Assembly: GCA_948438085.1 (NCBI GenBank)
Contig: CAOJKP010000012.1
Coordinates: 1-45,853, forward strand
From: an uncultured Clostridium sp.
GTDB taxonomy: Bacteria; Bacillota; Clostridia; TANB77; CAG-508
Length of the DNA stretch: 45,853 nucleotides
Reading direction: 5' to 3'
Position 1 is the stretch's first letter; every line of letters starts with the position of its first letter. Shown piece after piece: positions 34,642-44,004 of this stretch. Both the position numbers and the translations under genes were made by a program. The notes beneath the pieces are model-generated. The model made no database searches. It was given only the letters and a program-made list of their open reading frames with translations, and was not told the DNA's origin.

Positions 34642-35001
34642 CTAAAATTCAAGTCCTGCTTTACGTGCTGCATCTGCTAATTCTTTTACAACTCCGTGAT
34701 ATATGTAACCACCTCTGTCATACACAACATTTTTTATATTCTTTGCTAATGCTTTTTTTGCAATTAATGCTCCTAGTTCATTTGCAGCTTCTTTATTTGC
34801 ATGTTTCGTTTTAATTTCTTTATCTAATGTAGAAGCACTAACTAAAGTATTAGCTGCTACATCATCAATTATTTGTACATATAAATTTGTGTTACTTCTA
34901 TACACACATAATCTTGGGCATTCAGCAGTTCCACTTACTTTTCTACGTACACGTATATGTCTTCTTGTTCTTTCAGCTTTTCTATCTGTTTTCTTAACCA
35001 T
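34642..35001 (-). CDS. rplR: 50S ribosomal protein L18
   Basis: 119-aa 5S rRNA-binding protein. Start 35001 ([20 protein letters not shown]) has AAGGAG 6 nt upstream; the frame runs open to 35034 but without RBS. It ends with the conserved [26 protein letters not shown]. It is separated from rplF by a dispersed repeat. Confidence 0.97.
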   Translation of the reverse strand: MVKKTDRKAERTRRHIRVRRKVSGTAECPRLCVYRSNTNLYVQIIDDVAANTLVSASTLDKEIKTKHANKEAANELGALIAKKALAKNIKNVVYDRGGYIYHGVVKELADAARKAGLEF

Positions 35002-35109
35002 TTCTTTCTCCTTTCTTAAATTAGTTTTTGCCAATTTAAATTTAAAGATTTATTGTTATATATATATTTATTTTTTTAATTAGAAACAAGTATTGCTAGG
35101 CAAACCAAT

Positions 35110-35183
35110 AAAAATTTTTGAGATAGTACGATTGTACATCGAAAAAATTTTTATGCAGTTTAACGACGCAAGACGAAGTTTAT
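35110..35183 (+). repeat. Dispersed palindromic repeat, copy 1
   Basis: Between rplF and rplR. It can fold: AAAATTTTT...GTACGATTGTAC...AAAAAATTTTT, followed by GTTTAACGACGCAAGACGAAG. The same arrangement (AAATTT...GTAC.TTG.TAC...AAATTTT, then GTTTGACGATGTAAGACGAAG) lies on the minus strand at 41020-41096. A GA/GT-rich end, AAGACGAAGTTT, is identical in both. Confidence 0.6.
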
Positions 35184-35194
35184 AATTAAAAAAT

Positions 35195-35734
35195 TTATTT
35201 TTTACCAGCCTTACCCTCTTTACGTCTAATAACTTCTTCAGCATATTTAATACCTTTTCCTCTATATACTTCAGGTGGTCTTTTTGTTCTTACAACAGCT
35301 GCTGTTTGACCTACTAATTCTTTATCTATTCCTCTTACAATAATAGTAGTAGGATTTGGTACATCAAATGCTATTCCCTCTGGTTCTTCCATTTCTACTG
35401 GATGAGAATATCCTAAATTTAATACAAGTTTTTTACCTTGTTTTTGTGCTCTGTATCCAACACCATTTATTTGTAATTCTCTTTTAAATTCATCTTTAAC
35501 ACCAATTATCATATTATTTACTAAAGATCTTGTTAAACCATGTAAACTTCTATTTTCTGGCTCATCATCTATTCTTGTAAATGTAATAACATTATCTGCT
35601 AAAGTTGCTGTTATATTTTTATGGATTTCTCTTTCTAATGTTCCTTTTGGTCCTTTTACTGTTATTTTACTACCATCAATTTTTACATCTACATCTTGTG
35701 GAACTGTAATTGGACTATTTCCTATTCTTGACAT
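35195..35734 (-). CDS. rplF: 50S ribosomal protein L6
   Basis: 179-aa protein near the sarcin-ricin loop and stalk base. Two L6 domains; MSRIGNSPITVPQDVDVKID and the C-terminal RPPEVYRGKGIKYAEEVIRR are typical. It follows rpsH by 47 nt. Confidence 0.98.
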   Translation of the reverse strand: MSRIGNSPITVPQDVDVKIDGSKITVKGPKGTLEREIHKNITATLADNVITFTRIDDEPENRSLHGLTRSLVNNMIIGVKDEFKRELQINGVGYRAQKQGKKLVLNLGYSHPVEMEEPEGIAFDVPNPTTIIVRGIDKELVGQTAAVVRTKRPPEVYRGKGIKYAEEVIRRKEGKAGKK

Positions 35735-35781
35735 TTATTTTTCACCTCTTTAATTTTTATTGATATAATTTTAAGTTTTCA

Positions 35782-36180
35782 TTACCAAATATAAGCTAAA
35801 ACTTCTCCACCTATACCTTGTTCTCTTGCTTGTTTATCTGTCATTATACCTTTAGATGTAGATATTAAAGCAATTCCTAATCCATTTAATACCCTTGGTA
35901 ATTCATCTTTTGCTGCATATACTCTTAATCCTGGTTTGCTAATTCTTTTTAATCCAGCAATTACTTTATTACCTTTTTCATCATATTTTATTGTTATTCT
36001 TATCATTCCTTGATTTTCATCAGCTATTTCTTCATAAGATTTAATATATCCTTCTTTAAATAATATTTCAGCTATTGCTTTTTTCATATTTGAAGATGGT
36101 ATATCTACTGTTTTATGTTTTGAAGTATTAGCATTTCTAATTCTTGTTAACATATCTGCTATTGGGTCTGTAATGTTCAC
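35782..36180 (-). CDS. rpsH: 30S ribosomal protein S8
   Basis: 132-aa 16S rRNA central-domain binder and, in other bacteria, translational repressor of its operon. [20 protein letters not shown] and the C-terminal [20 protein letters not shown] are the family signatures. Confidence 0.98.
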   Translation of the reverse strand: MNITDPIADMLTRIRNANTSKHKTVDIPSSNMKKAIAEILFKEGYIKSYEEIADENQGMIRITIKYDEKGNKVIAGLKRISKPGLRVYAAKDELPRVLNGLGIALISTSKGIMTDKQAREQGIGGEVLAYIW

Positions 36181-36222
36181 TTTTTTACCCTCCTTTTTAT
36201 TTTTGTATTCTATATATTATTT

Positions 36223-36408
36223 CTACCAACTTGCTTTTTTAACACCTGGGATTTCTCCTTCATGTGCCATTTTTCTAAAGCATACACGGCAAATTCCATA
36301 TTTTCTTATATAAGCATGTGGTCTACCACATATTTTGCATCTATTATATTCTCTAGTTTTGAATTTTTGTGGTTTTTGTTGTTTTATAATCATTGACTTT
36401 TTAGCCAT
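36223..36408 (-). CDS. rpsN: 30S ribosomal protein S14 (zinc type)
   Basis: 61-aa short S14 with the zinc ligands [10 protein letters not shown] and CRVCFRK (type Z), normal for Firmicutes. It contacts the small-subunit head. Lies between rplE and rpsH. Confidence 0.98.
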   Translation of the reverse strand: MAKKSMIIKQQKPQKFKTREYNRCKICGRPHAYIRKYGICRVCFRKMAHEGEIPGVKKASW

Positions 36409-36456
36409 ACTTTATTCACATTCCTTTCTGAAGGTACAAATAATTTCCTTCCATTT

Positions 36457-36996
36457 CTAATTCTTAAAAGGCATTCCTAATAATTGTAATAATTCTCTTG
36501 CTTCTTCATCAGTCTTAGCAGTTGTTACTATTATTATATCCATACCTCTTAGTTTGTCTACTTTATCGTATTCAATTTCAGGGAATATTAATTGTTCTTT
36601 TACACCCATTGAGTAATTTCCTCTTCCATCAAAAGAATCTGTTGAAACTCCTCTAAAGTCTCTTACTCTAGGAAGAGCAACATTGAATAATTTATATGCA
36701 AAATCATACATTTTTCCACTTCTTAAAGTAACTTTGCATCCTATATTTGCTCCTTCTCTTAATTTAAAAGCAGCTATTGATTTTCTTGCCTTTGTTACTA
36801 CTGGTTTTTGACCTGTTATAATACTTAAATCATTTATTGCATTATCTAAAGATTTTGGATTGTCTCTTACATCTCCTAATCCAATATTTATAACTATTTT
36901 TTCAAGTTTTGGAACTTGCATAACAGATTTATAATTAAATTTTTTCATTAATGCTGGTATTACTTCTTTTTCATATTGTTCTCTTAATGTTTCCAT
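36457..36996 (-). CDS. rplE: 50S ribosomal protein L5
   Basis: 179-aa 5S rRNA-binding protein. Signature [40 protein letters not shown] and [20 protein letters not shown] are present. It forms the B1b bridge with S13. Lies 19 nt after rplX. Confidence 0.98.
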   Translation of the reverse strand: METLREQYEKEVIPALMKKFNYKSVMQVPKLEKIVINIGLGDVRDNPKSLDNAINDLSIITGQKPVVTKARKSIAAFKLREGANIGCKVTLRSGKMYDFAYKLFNVALPRVRDFRGVSTDSFDGRGNYSMGVKEQLIFPEIEYDKVDKLRGMDIIIVTTAKTDEEARELLQLLGMPFKN

Positions 36997-37015
36997 TATT
37001 TATACTCCTCCTTTC

Positions 37016-37324
37016 CTATTTTATTGTTGTTCCACATTTTTTGCAAATACGAACCTTTTCATCTTTTTCTATTTTATAACCTATTCTTGTTGTTTTATTA
37101 CATTTTGGACATACAACACCAACTTTCGCACTATGTATAGCACATTCAACTGGTATTATTCCTCCTTCTTCTCCTTGCTTTCTAGGTTTAACATGTTTTT
37201 TTCTTACATTTACACCTTTTACAATTACTTTTTGTGTATTAGGTATAACTTCTAAAACTTCTCCTGTTTTTCCTTTATCATTTCCTGATAATACTTGAAC
37301 AGTGTCACCTTTTTTTATTTTCAT
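37016..37324 (-). CDS. rplX: 50S ribosomal protein L24
   Basis: 102-aa assembly-initiator protein. KOW motif MKIKKGDTVQVLSGNDKGKT, HVKPRKQGEEGGIIP. A C-terminal zinc ribbon CPKCNKTTRIG, CKKCGT is present, as in some lineages. Confidence 0.98.
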   Translation of the reverse strand: MKIKKGDTVQVLSGNDKGKTGEVLEVIPNTQKVIVKGVNVRKKHVKPRKQGEEGGIIPVECAIHSAKVGVVCPKCNKTTRIGYKIEKDEKVRICKKCGTTIK

Positions 37325-37406
37325 TTATTTTCGCCTCCTCAATTGGACTTTATTTATATTCTTGTATTAACTCACAATTATAGAATTTTAAGTATTTATC
37401 TTTATA

Positions 37407-37775
37407 CTATAATACCTCTGGAGCTAATGATAAAATTTTCATGTAATCTTTTTCTCTTAATTCTCTTGCAACTGGCCCAAATATACGTGTTCCTTTTGGA
37501 TTTCCGTCTTCACGAATTATTACTGCTGCATTTTCATCAAATTTAACATAAGAACCATCAGGACGTCTTGTTCCTTTTTTTGTTCTAACTACAACTGCTT
37601 TTACGACTTCTCCTTTTTTTACTACGCCACCTGGTATTGCACTTTTAACAGAAGCAACAATTACATCTCCAATTCCAGCATATTTTCTATATGATCCGCC
37701 TAAACATCTAATGCACATGATTTCCCTTGCACCAGTATTATCAGCAACTTTTAGTATTGTTTGTTGTTGTACCAA
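37407..37775 (-). CDS. rplN: 50S ribosomal protein L14
   Basis: 122-aa protein at the subunit interface. It shows [40 protein letters not shown] and the C-terminal [20 protein letters not shown]. The 82-nt spacer to rplX is unremarkable. Confidence 0.98.
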   Translation of the reverse strand: MVQQQTILKVADNTGAREIMCIRCLGGSYRKYAGIGDVIVASVKSAIPGGVVKKGEVVKAVVVRTKKGTRRPDGSYVKFDENAAVIIREDGNPKGTRIFGPVARELREKDYMKILSLAPEVL

Positions 37776-37811
37776 TTTTTTTCCCTCCTTTTTATAGATG
37801 TAAAAACACTT

Positions 37812-38075
37812 TTATTTTACTACTGCTTTTTTAGTAATTTCTACTACTCTCCATCTTTTATCTTTTGAAAGAGGTCTTGTTTCCATTACTCTAACTTCAT
37901 CACCAATTTGGCAAGCGTTTTCTTCATCATGAGCTTTTAATTTATATGTTTTTTTAACTATTTTTCCATATACATCATGTTTTACATTAGTTTTAACTGC
38001 TACTACAACTGTTTTATCCATTTTATTAGATACAACTGTTCCTAGCATAACTTTACGAAGATTTCTTTCTCCCAT
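37812..38075 (-). CDS. rpsQ: 30S ribosomal protein S17
   Basis: 87-aa OB-fold 16S rRNA binder. Sequence [52 protein letters not shown]. Standard length and location. Confidence 0.97.
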   Translation of the reverse strand: MGERNLRKVMLGTVVSNKMDKTVVVAVKTNVKHDVYGKIVKKTYKLKAHDEENACQIGDEVRVMETRPLSKDKRWRVVEITKKAVVK

Positions 38076-38129
38076 AGAGTTCTCCTTTCTAAAATTCGAA
38101 GAATTTTATATTTAAAATGCTACTAGCTA

Positions 38130-38327
38130 TTAATTTTGTTCTAATTTTCTTTGTGTTAGTATTGTTTTTATTCTTGCAATGTCTTTTTTTACTTCTTTTA
38201 TTCTCATAGGATTTTCTAAACCATTTGTTGCTAAACTAAATCTTAGTTTAAATAATTCAGTTTTTAATTCTCCTAATTCTTTTTCTAATTCTGGTGAAGA
38301 CATTTCTTTTATTTTATTTATCTTCAT
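38130..38327 (-). CDS. rpmC: 50S ribosomal protein L29
   Basis: 65-aa two-helix protein at the tunnel exit ([60 protein letters not shown]). It overlaps rplP by 14 nt; ATG 38327 or 38330 follows AGGTGG, the same GGTGGTGAT that codes for the end of L16. Confidence 0.96.
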   Translation of the reverse strand: MKINKIKEMSSPELEKELGELKTELFKLRFSLATNGLENPMRIKEVKKDIARIKTILTQRKLEQN

Positions 38328-38757
38328 CATTATCACCACCTATTTCAATTTCTCTTTTAACAAATTTTGTTTTTATTGGTAGTTTATTTGCAGCAAGTCT
38401 TAAAGCTTCTCTAGCTAATTCTTCTGGCACACCAGCTATTTCAAATAATACTCTTCCTGGTTTTACTACTGCTACCCAATATTCTGGAGCCCCTTTTCCT
38501 TTACCCATACGAGTATCAGCTGGTTTCTTAGTTACTGGTTTGTCTGGAAATAATTTTATCCAAACTTTACCACCTCTTTTTATGTGACGAGTTAATGCTA
38601 CACGGGCAGCTTCTATTTGGTTTGTTGTTATCCAAGCAGCTTGTGTTGCTTGTAATCCATATTCTCCATCAGAAACACGATTGCCTCTTAAAGCTTTACC
38701 TCTATTTCTACCTTTTTGCATTTTTCTAAATTTTGTTCTTTTTGGTATTAATGGCAT
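38314..38757 (-). CDS. rplP: 50S ribosomal protein L16
   Basis: 147-aa protein near the A and P sites. [20 protein letters not shown] and the [34 protein letters not shown] region are canonical. Its start overlaps the rpsC stop by one base (TAATG). Confidence 0.98.
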   Translation of the reverse strand: MPLIPKRTKFRKMQKGRNRGKALRGNRVSDGEYGLQATQAAWITTNQIEAARVALTRHIKRGGKVWIKLFPDKPVTKKPADTRMGKGKGAPEYWVAVVKPGRVLFEIAGVPEELAREALRLAANKLPIKTKFVKREIEIGGDNDEDK

Positions 38758-39419
38758 TATTCAACTCCTCCTTCTGCTTTTTCTTTTTTAGTTGGAAGAA
38801 CTTCTCCTTTATATATCCAAACTTTAACACCTATTTTTCCATATGTTGTATCTGCTTCAGCAAATCCATAATCAATATCTGCTCTTAGAGTTTGAAGTGG
38901 TATTGTTCCTTCTTTATAAAATTCTGTTCTTGCCATATCTGCTCCACCTAATCTTCCAGATACTGAAGTTTTAATTCCTAATGCTCCTGCTTTCATAGTT
39001 TTTTGCATTGCTTGTTTCATTGCACGTCTGAATGAAATTCTTCTTTCCAATTGAGCACAAATATTTTCTGCTACTAATTTAGCATCTGTATCAATATTTT
39101 TTACCTCAACTATATTTAAATTTATATCTTTTCCTACCATTTTTTGTAGTTCATTTTTTAAGCTTTCTGCTAAAGCTCCACCTTTTCCTATTACTAGTCC
39201 TGGTTTTGCTGTATAAACATTAACTTTTACCATTCTAGCAGTTCTTTCTATTTCAATTTTAGAAATACCGCTAACAAATAATTTTTTCTTAACATATTCA
39301 CGGATTTTATGGTCTTCTACTAAATAATCACTAAAGTTTTTAGAATCAGCATACCATTTTGAATTCCAGTCCTTAATTACACCAATTCTTAATCCTTGTG
39401 GATGCATTTTTTGTCCCAT
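38757..39419 (-). CDS. rpsC: 30S ribosomal protein S3
   Basis: 220-aa protein at the mRNA entry channel. The KH domain ([20 protein letters not shown]) and [20 protein letters not shown] start, plus [19 protein letters not shown], are typical. Coupled to rplP. Confidence 0.98.
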   Translation of the reverse strand: MGQKMHPQGLRIGVIKDWNSKWYADSKNFSDYLVEDHKIREYVKKKLFVSGISKIEIERTARMVKVNVYTAKPGLVIGKGGALAESLKNELQKMVGKDINLNIVEVKNIDTDAKLVAENICAQLERRISFRRAMKQAMQKTMKAGALGIKTSVSGRLGGADMARTEFYKEGTIPLQTLRADIDYGFAEADTTYGKIGVKVWIYKGEVLPTKKEKAEGGVE

Positions 39420-39440
39420 GCTAAAAATCCTCCTTTCATT

Positions 39441-39797
39441 TTAAACTTTTTCTTTTAATACAATTGTTATATGACTTGTTCTTTTTCTTATTCTAACAGC
39501 TGAACCTTTGGCTGCTGGTCTTATTCTTTTTAGAGTAGGACCTTGATTTGCATATATTTCAGCAACATATAAATTATTGCTATCCATATCGTGATTGTTT
39601 TCAGCATTAGCTATAGCTGATTTTAATAATTTTTCAATTATATCTGATGATGCTTTTGGTGTAAATTTTACAATAGCTAAAGCTTCTTTAGTATCTTTTC
39701 CTCTAATTAAATCTGCAACTATTTTCACTTTTCTTGCTGAAATTCTTGCATATTTTAGTGAAGCTTTTGCAGTTTTTACTTCTTGCACTTCTTCCAC
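39441..39797 (-). CDS. rplV: 50S ribosomal protein L22
   Basis: 118-aa protein lining the exit tunnel. [20 protein letters not shown] and the tunnel loop [29 protein letters not shown] are present. Confidence 0.98.
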   Translation of the reverse strand: MEEVQEVKTAKASLKYARISARKVKIVADLIRGKDTKEALAIVKFTPKASSDIIEKLLKSAIANAENNHDMDSNNLYVAEIYANQGPTLKRIRPAAKGSAVRIRKRTSHITIVLKEKV

Positions 39798-39841
39798 TCT
39801 TTTTCCCTCCTTAATTTTGGATTTTATGTCTTTACATTATT

Positions 39842-40123
39842 TTATTTTTTTACAGTTGATGCTTTTTCTCCAGCATGACCTCTAAATGTTCTTGTTGGAG
39901 CAAATTCTCCTAATTTATGTCCAATCATTTCTTCTGTAATATAAATTGGAACATGTTTTCTTCCATCGTGAACACCTATTGTATGTCCTACCATTTGTGG
40001 ATATATTGTAGATGCTCTTGACCATGTCTTAAGAACTTCTTTTTTTCCTTCTTCATTCATTGCTTCTATTCTCTTTAATAGTTCAGGTGCAATATAAGGA
40101 ATTTTTTTGTTTGATCTTGACAT
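39842..40123 (-). CDS. rpsS: 30S ribosomal protein S19
   Basis: 93-aa head protein. [40 protein letters not shown] and [15 protein letters not shown] are canonical. Lies between rplB and rplV. Confidence 0.98.
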   Translation of the reverse strand: MSRSNKKIPYIAPELLKRIEAMNEEGKKEVLKTWSRASTIYPQMVGHTIGVHDGRKHVPIYITEEMIGHKLGEFAPTRTFRGHAGEKASTVKK

Positions 40124-40173
40124 TATTTTTCCTCCTTTTCTTTGAAGATTACTTTTATGCTACATTTTTAAAA

Positions 40174-40995
40174 TTATTTTCTTCTTTTAACAATAAATTT
40201 ATCAGATTGTTTATTTTTCTTTCTTGTTTTATATCCAAGAGCTGGTTTACCCCAAGGAGTAAGTGGTCCTGCGTGTCCTACTGGTGCTCTACCTTCACCA
40301 CCACCATGAGGGTGATCTACTGGGTTCATAACAGATCCTCTAACTGATGGTCTTATACCCATATTTCTTTTTCTTCCTGCTTTACCTAATTTAACATTTT
40401 CATGATCATTATTTCCTATTGTTCCTATTGATGCTCTGCATTTTGTCATTACTAATCTCATTTCTCCAGATGGAAGTCTTACATGGGCATATTTATCTTC
40501 TTTAGCCATAAGTTGTGCACTTTGGCCAGCAGCTCTTACCATTTTTCCTCCTTGTCCTGGATTTAATTCTATATTGTGAATTAATGTACCAACTGGTATA
40601 TTTGCAATTGGCATACAATTTCCTGGTTTTATATCAGCTTTTTCTCCTGATACTACTTTATCTCCATCTTTTAATCCTACTGGTGCTAATATATATGCTT
40701 TTTCTCCATCTTCATATTGAATTAATGCTATATTTGCACTTCTATTTGGATCATATTCAATTCCTATAACTGTTGCTGTTATATCATCTTTTTTACGTTT
40801 AAAATCTATAATTCTATATTTTTGTCTATTTCCTCCACCTTGATGACGTACTGTTATTCTTCCATAAGAATTTCTTCCTGCTTTTTCTTTCTTTGTTGTA
40901 AGTAAAGATTTTTCAGGAGTTTTTTTAGTTATTTCATCAAATGATGAAACTGTCATATTTCTTCTTGATGGGGTATAGGCTCTAAAGTGTTTCAT
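40174..40995 (-). CDS. rplB: 50S ribosomal protein L2
   Basis: 273-aa protein near the peptidyl transferase centre. The conserved [40 protein letters not shown] and [20 protein letters not shown] are intact. The usual direct contact with rplW is lost: an unknown ORF and a repeat lie between. Confidence 0.98.
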   Translation of the reverse strand: MKHFRAYTPSRRNMTVSSFDEITKKTPEKSLLTTKKEKAGRNSYGRITVRHQGGGNRQKYRIIDFKRKKDDITATVIGIEYDPNRSANIALIQYEDGEKAYILAPVGLKDGDKVVSGEKADIKPGNCMPIANIPVGTLIHNIELNPGQGGKMVRAAGQSAQLMAKEDKYAHVRLPSGEMRLVMTKCRASIGTIGNNDHENVKLGKAGRKRNMGIRPSVRGSVMNPVDHPHGGGEGRAPVGHAGPLTPWGKPALGYKTRKKNKQSDKFIVKRRK

Positions 40996-41019
40996 ATTTT
41001 TTCTCCTCTCGGATTTATG

Positions 41020-41096
41020 AAAAACTTCGTCTTACATCGTCAAACTTCACATCAAAATTTCTCAATGTACCAATGTACACCTCCAAATTTTTCGCT
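41020..41096 (-). repeat. Dispersed palindromic repeat, copy 2
   Basis: Between rplB and the unknown ORF. Read on the minus strand it matches copy 1 (35110-35183): CGAAAAATTT..GAG.TGTACATTGGTACATTGAGAAATTTTGATG (given in parts), then GTTTGACGATGTAAGACGAAG. The orientation is opposite to copy 1. Confidence 0.6.
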
Positions 41097-41175
41097 CGTT
41101 TTCCTTGTAATACTTGTTTTTGCTAAATCCTCTTATTTTATATTTACGGTTATTTTTCCTGTGCCGTATTCGCAG

Positions 41176-41412
41176 TTATTCTTTGTTTTCCGAGTATATC
41201 TCGATATTTTTATCTTGCTTCGTCTTCAATTTTTTTGAACATATTTCTTTATATGCTTTTTGAAGTTCGTAATCATCCATATATTCTTCTGGTCTATATG
41301 GTGGATCTGTTGATACTTTTGGTGCATCTGGTAAAAAAACATCAACATATGTTTCATAATTCAATTTTGCTTTAATGTTATTATTTTTAATCCAATCTTC
41401 TCTTTTTCCCAT
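41176..41412 (-). CDS. Unknown small ORF inserted in the S10 operon
   Basis: 78-aa ORF between rplW and rplB, where no gene normally lies. ATG 41412 (MGKREDWIKNNNIKAKLNYE), or GTG at 41430 that overlaps the rplW stop (TAGTG). The product is acidic/basic mixed, with YVDVFLPDAPKVSTDPPYRP in the middle and a Lys/Glu helix at the end. There are no known motifs. Ribosome binding site is weak. It is co-directional with, and coupled to, rplW, so it would be made at ribosomal-protein rates if real. Confidence 0.5.
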   Translation of the reverse strand: MGKREDWIKNNNIKAKLNYETYVDVFLPDAPKVSTDPPYRPEEYMDDYELQKAYKEICSKKLKTKQDKNIEIYSENKE

Positions 41413-41429
41413 TTTATCATCTCTTAACA

Positions 41430-41777
41430 CTAAGCACCCATAAATTCGTCTATTGTATCTTTGTATTTTTTAGAAACTTTAACTTCTTTTCCACCTTTAG
41501 CTAAGTATTTTGGTTCTTGAGGATTTGTTTGTATTGTTACTATAGCTTTTTTCCAATCTGCAGTCTTTCCTGTGTGTACTCCAACTCTTTTTTCTTTTCC
41601 TCTTACTGTAATTGTATTTACCTTTAAAACTTTAACTTCAAAAAGTTTTTCAACAGCCTTCGCTATTTCAACTTTTGTTGCTTTTTTGTTTACTTTGAAA
41701 GTATACTTTCCATCTTGCAATCCATCATTACTTTTTTCAGTAACTATTGGTTTTATTATTATTTCTTCTGGTCTCAT
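41430..41777 (-). CDS. rplW: 50S ribosomal protein L23
   Basis: 115-aa exit-tunnel protein and docking site for trigger factor and SRP. It shows [40 protein letters not shown] and [20 protein letters not shown]. It extends about 15 residues beyond the usual end ([16 protein letters not shown]). Confidence 0.97.
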   Translation of the reverse strand: MRPEEIIIKPIVTEKSNDGLQDGKYTFKVNKKATKVEIAKAVEKLFEVKVLKVNTITVRGKEKRVGVHTGKTADWKKAIVTIQTNPQEPKYLAKGGKEVKVSKKYKDTIDEFMGA

Positions 41778-42400
41778 TATGCGTACACCTCCTCTAATTT
41801 TTTAACTGTATCTAAAGTAATTACTAAATTAGTATATTTTAATAAATCATAAACATTTATTGTATTTACTAATGTTGTTTTTACTCCTTCAATATTTCTT
41901 GATGATTTTTGTACGTTTTCATTTTTTTCTGGTAACATTATTAATGTCTTTCCTTCTACTTTTAAATTATTTAATGTATTTACCATTTGTTTTGTTTTTA
42001 TTTCTTTAAAATCAATTTTATCAACTACAACTAATTGATTTTCTAATACTTTTGAACTTAATACAGATTTTATTGCAAGTCTTCTTTCTTTTTTGTTTAC
42101 TCTGTATTTGTAAGAACGTGGTTTTGGACCTAAAGCTATTCCTCCACCAACCCAATGTGGAGCACGGATGCTTCCTTGTCTTGCTCTACCTGTTCCTTTT
42201 TGTCTCCATGGTTTTTTTCCACCACCAGATACTTCGCTTCTTGTTTTTGTACTTTGTGTACCTTGTCTTTGATTAGCTAAATAGTTAATTAATACACTAT
42301 GTACTATATCTTCATTTGGCTCTATACCAAATATTGATTCATTTAATTCTACATCGCTAACTTTTTTACCATCTACGTTATATACATCTATTTTAGGCAT
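41777..42400 (-). CDS. rplD: 50S ribosomal protein L4
   Basis: 207-aa tunnel protein. Start 42400 ([20 protein letters not shown]) has AAGGAGG 10 nt upstream, whereas the open frame to 42433 overlaps rpl[35 protein letters not shown] is the conserved tunnel loop. In other bacteria L4 represses the S10 operon. Confidence 0.97.
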   Translation of the reverse strand: MPKIDVYNVDGKKVSDVELNESIFGIEPNEDIVHSVLINYLANQRQGTQSTKTRSEVSGGGKKPWRQKGTGRARQGSIRAPHWVGGGIALGPKPRSYKYRVNKKERRLAIKSVLSSKVLENQLVVVDKIDFKEIKTKQMVNTLNNLKVEGKTLIMLPEKNENVQKSSRNIEGVKTTLVNTINVYDLLKYTNLVITLDTVKKLEEVYA

Positions 42401-42422
42401 CTTACTAAGTCCTCCTTCCTTT

Positions 42423-43055
42423 CTATTTAACAACTGCTTTTACAGTTGGTCTTATTTTTAGTATTGCACCTTTAACTCCTGGCACACTACCTTTAACTAA
42501 TATTACATTTTTATCTAAATCTACTCTTACGATTTCTAAATTTTGTATTGTAACTGTTTCAACTCCCATATGTCCTGGTAAGTTTTTACCTTTAAATACT
42601 CTACCTGGAGTTGATGTTGGTCCCATTGAACCTGGTCTTCTATGATACATAGATCCATGTCCCATTGGTCCTCTGTGTTGTCCATGACGTTTAATTACGC
42701 CTTGGAATCCTTTTCCTTTTGATGTTCCTTGTATATCTAATTTTTCTCCAGCTGTAAACACATCTGCTTTTACTTCATCACCAACTTTAACATCTATTTG
42801 AGACATTCTAAATTCTCTTAAATGTTTTTTTGGTGTAATATTTGCTTTTGCAAAATGTCCTTTTTCTGGTTTATTAATATGTTTTTCTTTTACCTCTCCA
42901 AATCCTAGTTGAACTGCATCGTATCCATCTGTTTCAACAGTTTTTACTTGTGCTACAACACAAGGTCCAGCTTGGATTGCTGTTACTGGAATTACACTAC
43001 CTTTTTCATCAAAAATTTGTGTCATTCCAATTTTCTTTCCGATAATTGCTTTCAT
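42423..43055 (-). CDS. rplC: 50S ribosomal protein L3
   Basis: 210-aa protein that reaches the peptidyl transferase centre. [40 protein letters not shown] and [20 protein letters not shown] are canonical. The 143-nt spacer to rpsJ holds a perfect hairpin (ATTAACCA...TGGTTAAT, 43167-43185). Confidence 0.97.
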   Translation of the reverse strand: MKAIIGKKIGMTQIFDEKGSVIPVTAIQAGPCVVAQVKTVETDGYDAVQLGFGEVKEKHINKPEKGHFAKANITPKKHLREFRMSQIDVKVGDEVKADVFTAGEKLDIQGTSKGKGFQGVIKRHGQHRGPMGHGSMYHRRPGSMGPTSTPGRVFKGKNLPGHMGVETVTIQNLEIVRVDLDKNVILVKGSVPGVKGAILKIRPTVKAVVK

Positions 43056-43198
43056 TTAAATTTTCCTCCTATACGTTTCACCGCATAAGTTATCCGTAGC
43101 TTATTATTAAAACGGCTAACTTAACTATTGGCTGATTTTTTTACTAGATAAAATACTAGTTTTCATTAACCAGCATGGTTAATTATTTTTATTATAAA

Positions 43199-43528
43199 TT
43201 ATAGTTTCATTTCTATATCTACACCAGCTGGTAAATCTAATTTCATTAGACTATCAACAGTTTTTTGTGTTGGATAAAGAATATCAATAACTCTTTTATG
43301 TGTTCTCATTTCAAATTGTTCTCTTGAATCTTTGTATTTGTGAGGACAACGTAAAATTGTTACAACTTCTTTTTGTGTAGGTAATGGAATAGGACCTGAA
43401 ACTTTTGCCCCTGTTCTTTTAGCAGTATCTACTATTTTTTCAGCAGACTGATCTAAAACCACGTGATCATAAGCTTTTAATCTTATTCTAATTTTTTCAC
43501 TTCCTACCATTTGATTTGTTGTTGCCAT
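43199..43528 (-). CDS. rpsJ: 30S ribosomal protein S10
   Basis: 109-aa protein, first gene of the operon; it also acts as NusE in antitermination. [40 protein letters not shown] and [18 protein letters not shown] are canonical. The TAAGGAGGG box is strong. Confidence 0.98.
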   Translation of the reverse strand: MATTNQMVGSEKIRIRLKAYDHVVLDQSAEKIVDTAKRTGAKVSGPIPLPTQKEVVTILRCPHKYKDSREQFEMRTHKRVIDILYPTQKTVDSLMKLDLPAGVDIEMKL

Positions 43529-43754
43529 AGTATATTTCCCTCCTTAAATTAATAATGTACCTTGGCAAGTTATAAACGCACTCTGGTGTTTCTTAAAAAC
43601 CCATTATAAAACCCAAGTTTGCATGATACTTCTTGGGATAAGTGCTTTATTTTTAAAAAACTTACCGCCTGGTCAAAGCCAAGACATACTCCACGAAAGT
43701 TCCCTCCATCTTTACAGATGTAGCCACATTTCGCTTCATCGCAAATCTACATGC
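43529..43754 (-). ncRNA. Structured 5' leader of the S10 operon
   Basis: About 226 nt between the promoter and the rpsJ start, without an ORF. It contains hairpins CATC-TTTACA-GATG (43707-43720) and CCCAAG...CTTGGG (43612-43637). Long S10 leaders often mediate autogenous control. No named family is recognised. Confidence 0.5.
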
Positions 43755-43760
43755 TTAAAT

Positions 43761-43789
43761 ATTATACAACGCTTATTTCCCTATGTCAA
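43761..43789 (-). promoter_or_regulatory. S10 operon promoter
   Basis: Consensus TTGACA (43789-43784), a 17-nt spacer and TATAAT (43766-43761) on the minus strand. It drives the rpsJ-secY transcript. The sequence between here and 43955 holds no gene. Confidence 0.85.
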
Positions 43790-43955
43790 CAAAAATTTCT
43801 AATTTTGTAATTTTTTTGTAAAATTTCAATAAAATCTCTTAATTCCGTAAGGAGAAACAATTTTATTCATATTTTTTATTGATAATCATCTTTTGCCTTA
43901 AAACCTTATATAATATTTTTACAATTTTAAATCATTTAATATATTTTTACATAAA

Positions 43956-43990
43956 AATAAAAATGGCAACAATCTATTACCATTTTTATT
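43956..43990 (-). terminator. Terminator of the GLUG/pilin-like gene
   Basis: AATAAAAATGG (43956-43966) pairs with CCATTTTTATT (43980-43990), with a U-rich run on the minus strand, 14 nt after the stop codon. Confidence 0.8.
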
Positions 43991-44004
43991 TTCATATTAC
44001 AACT

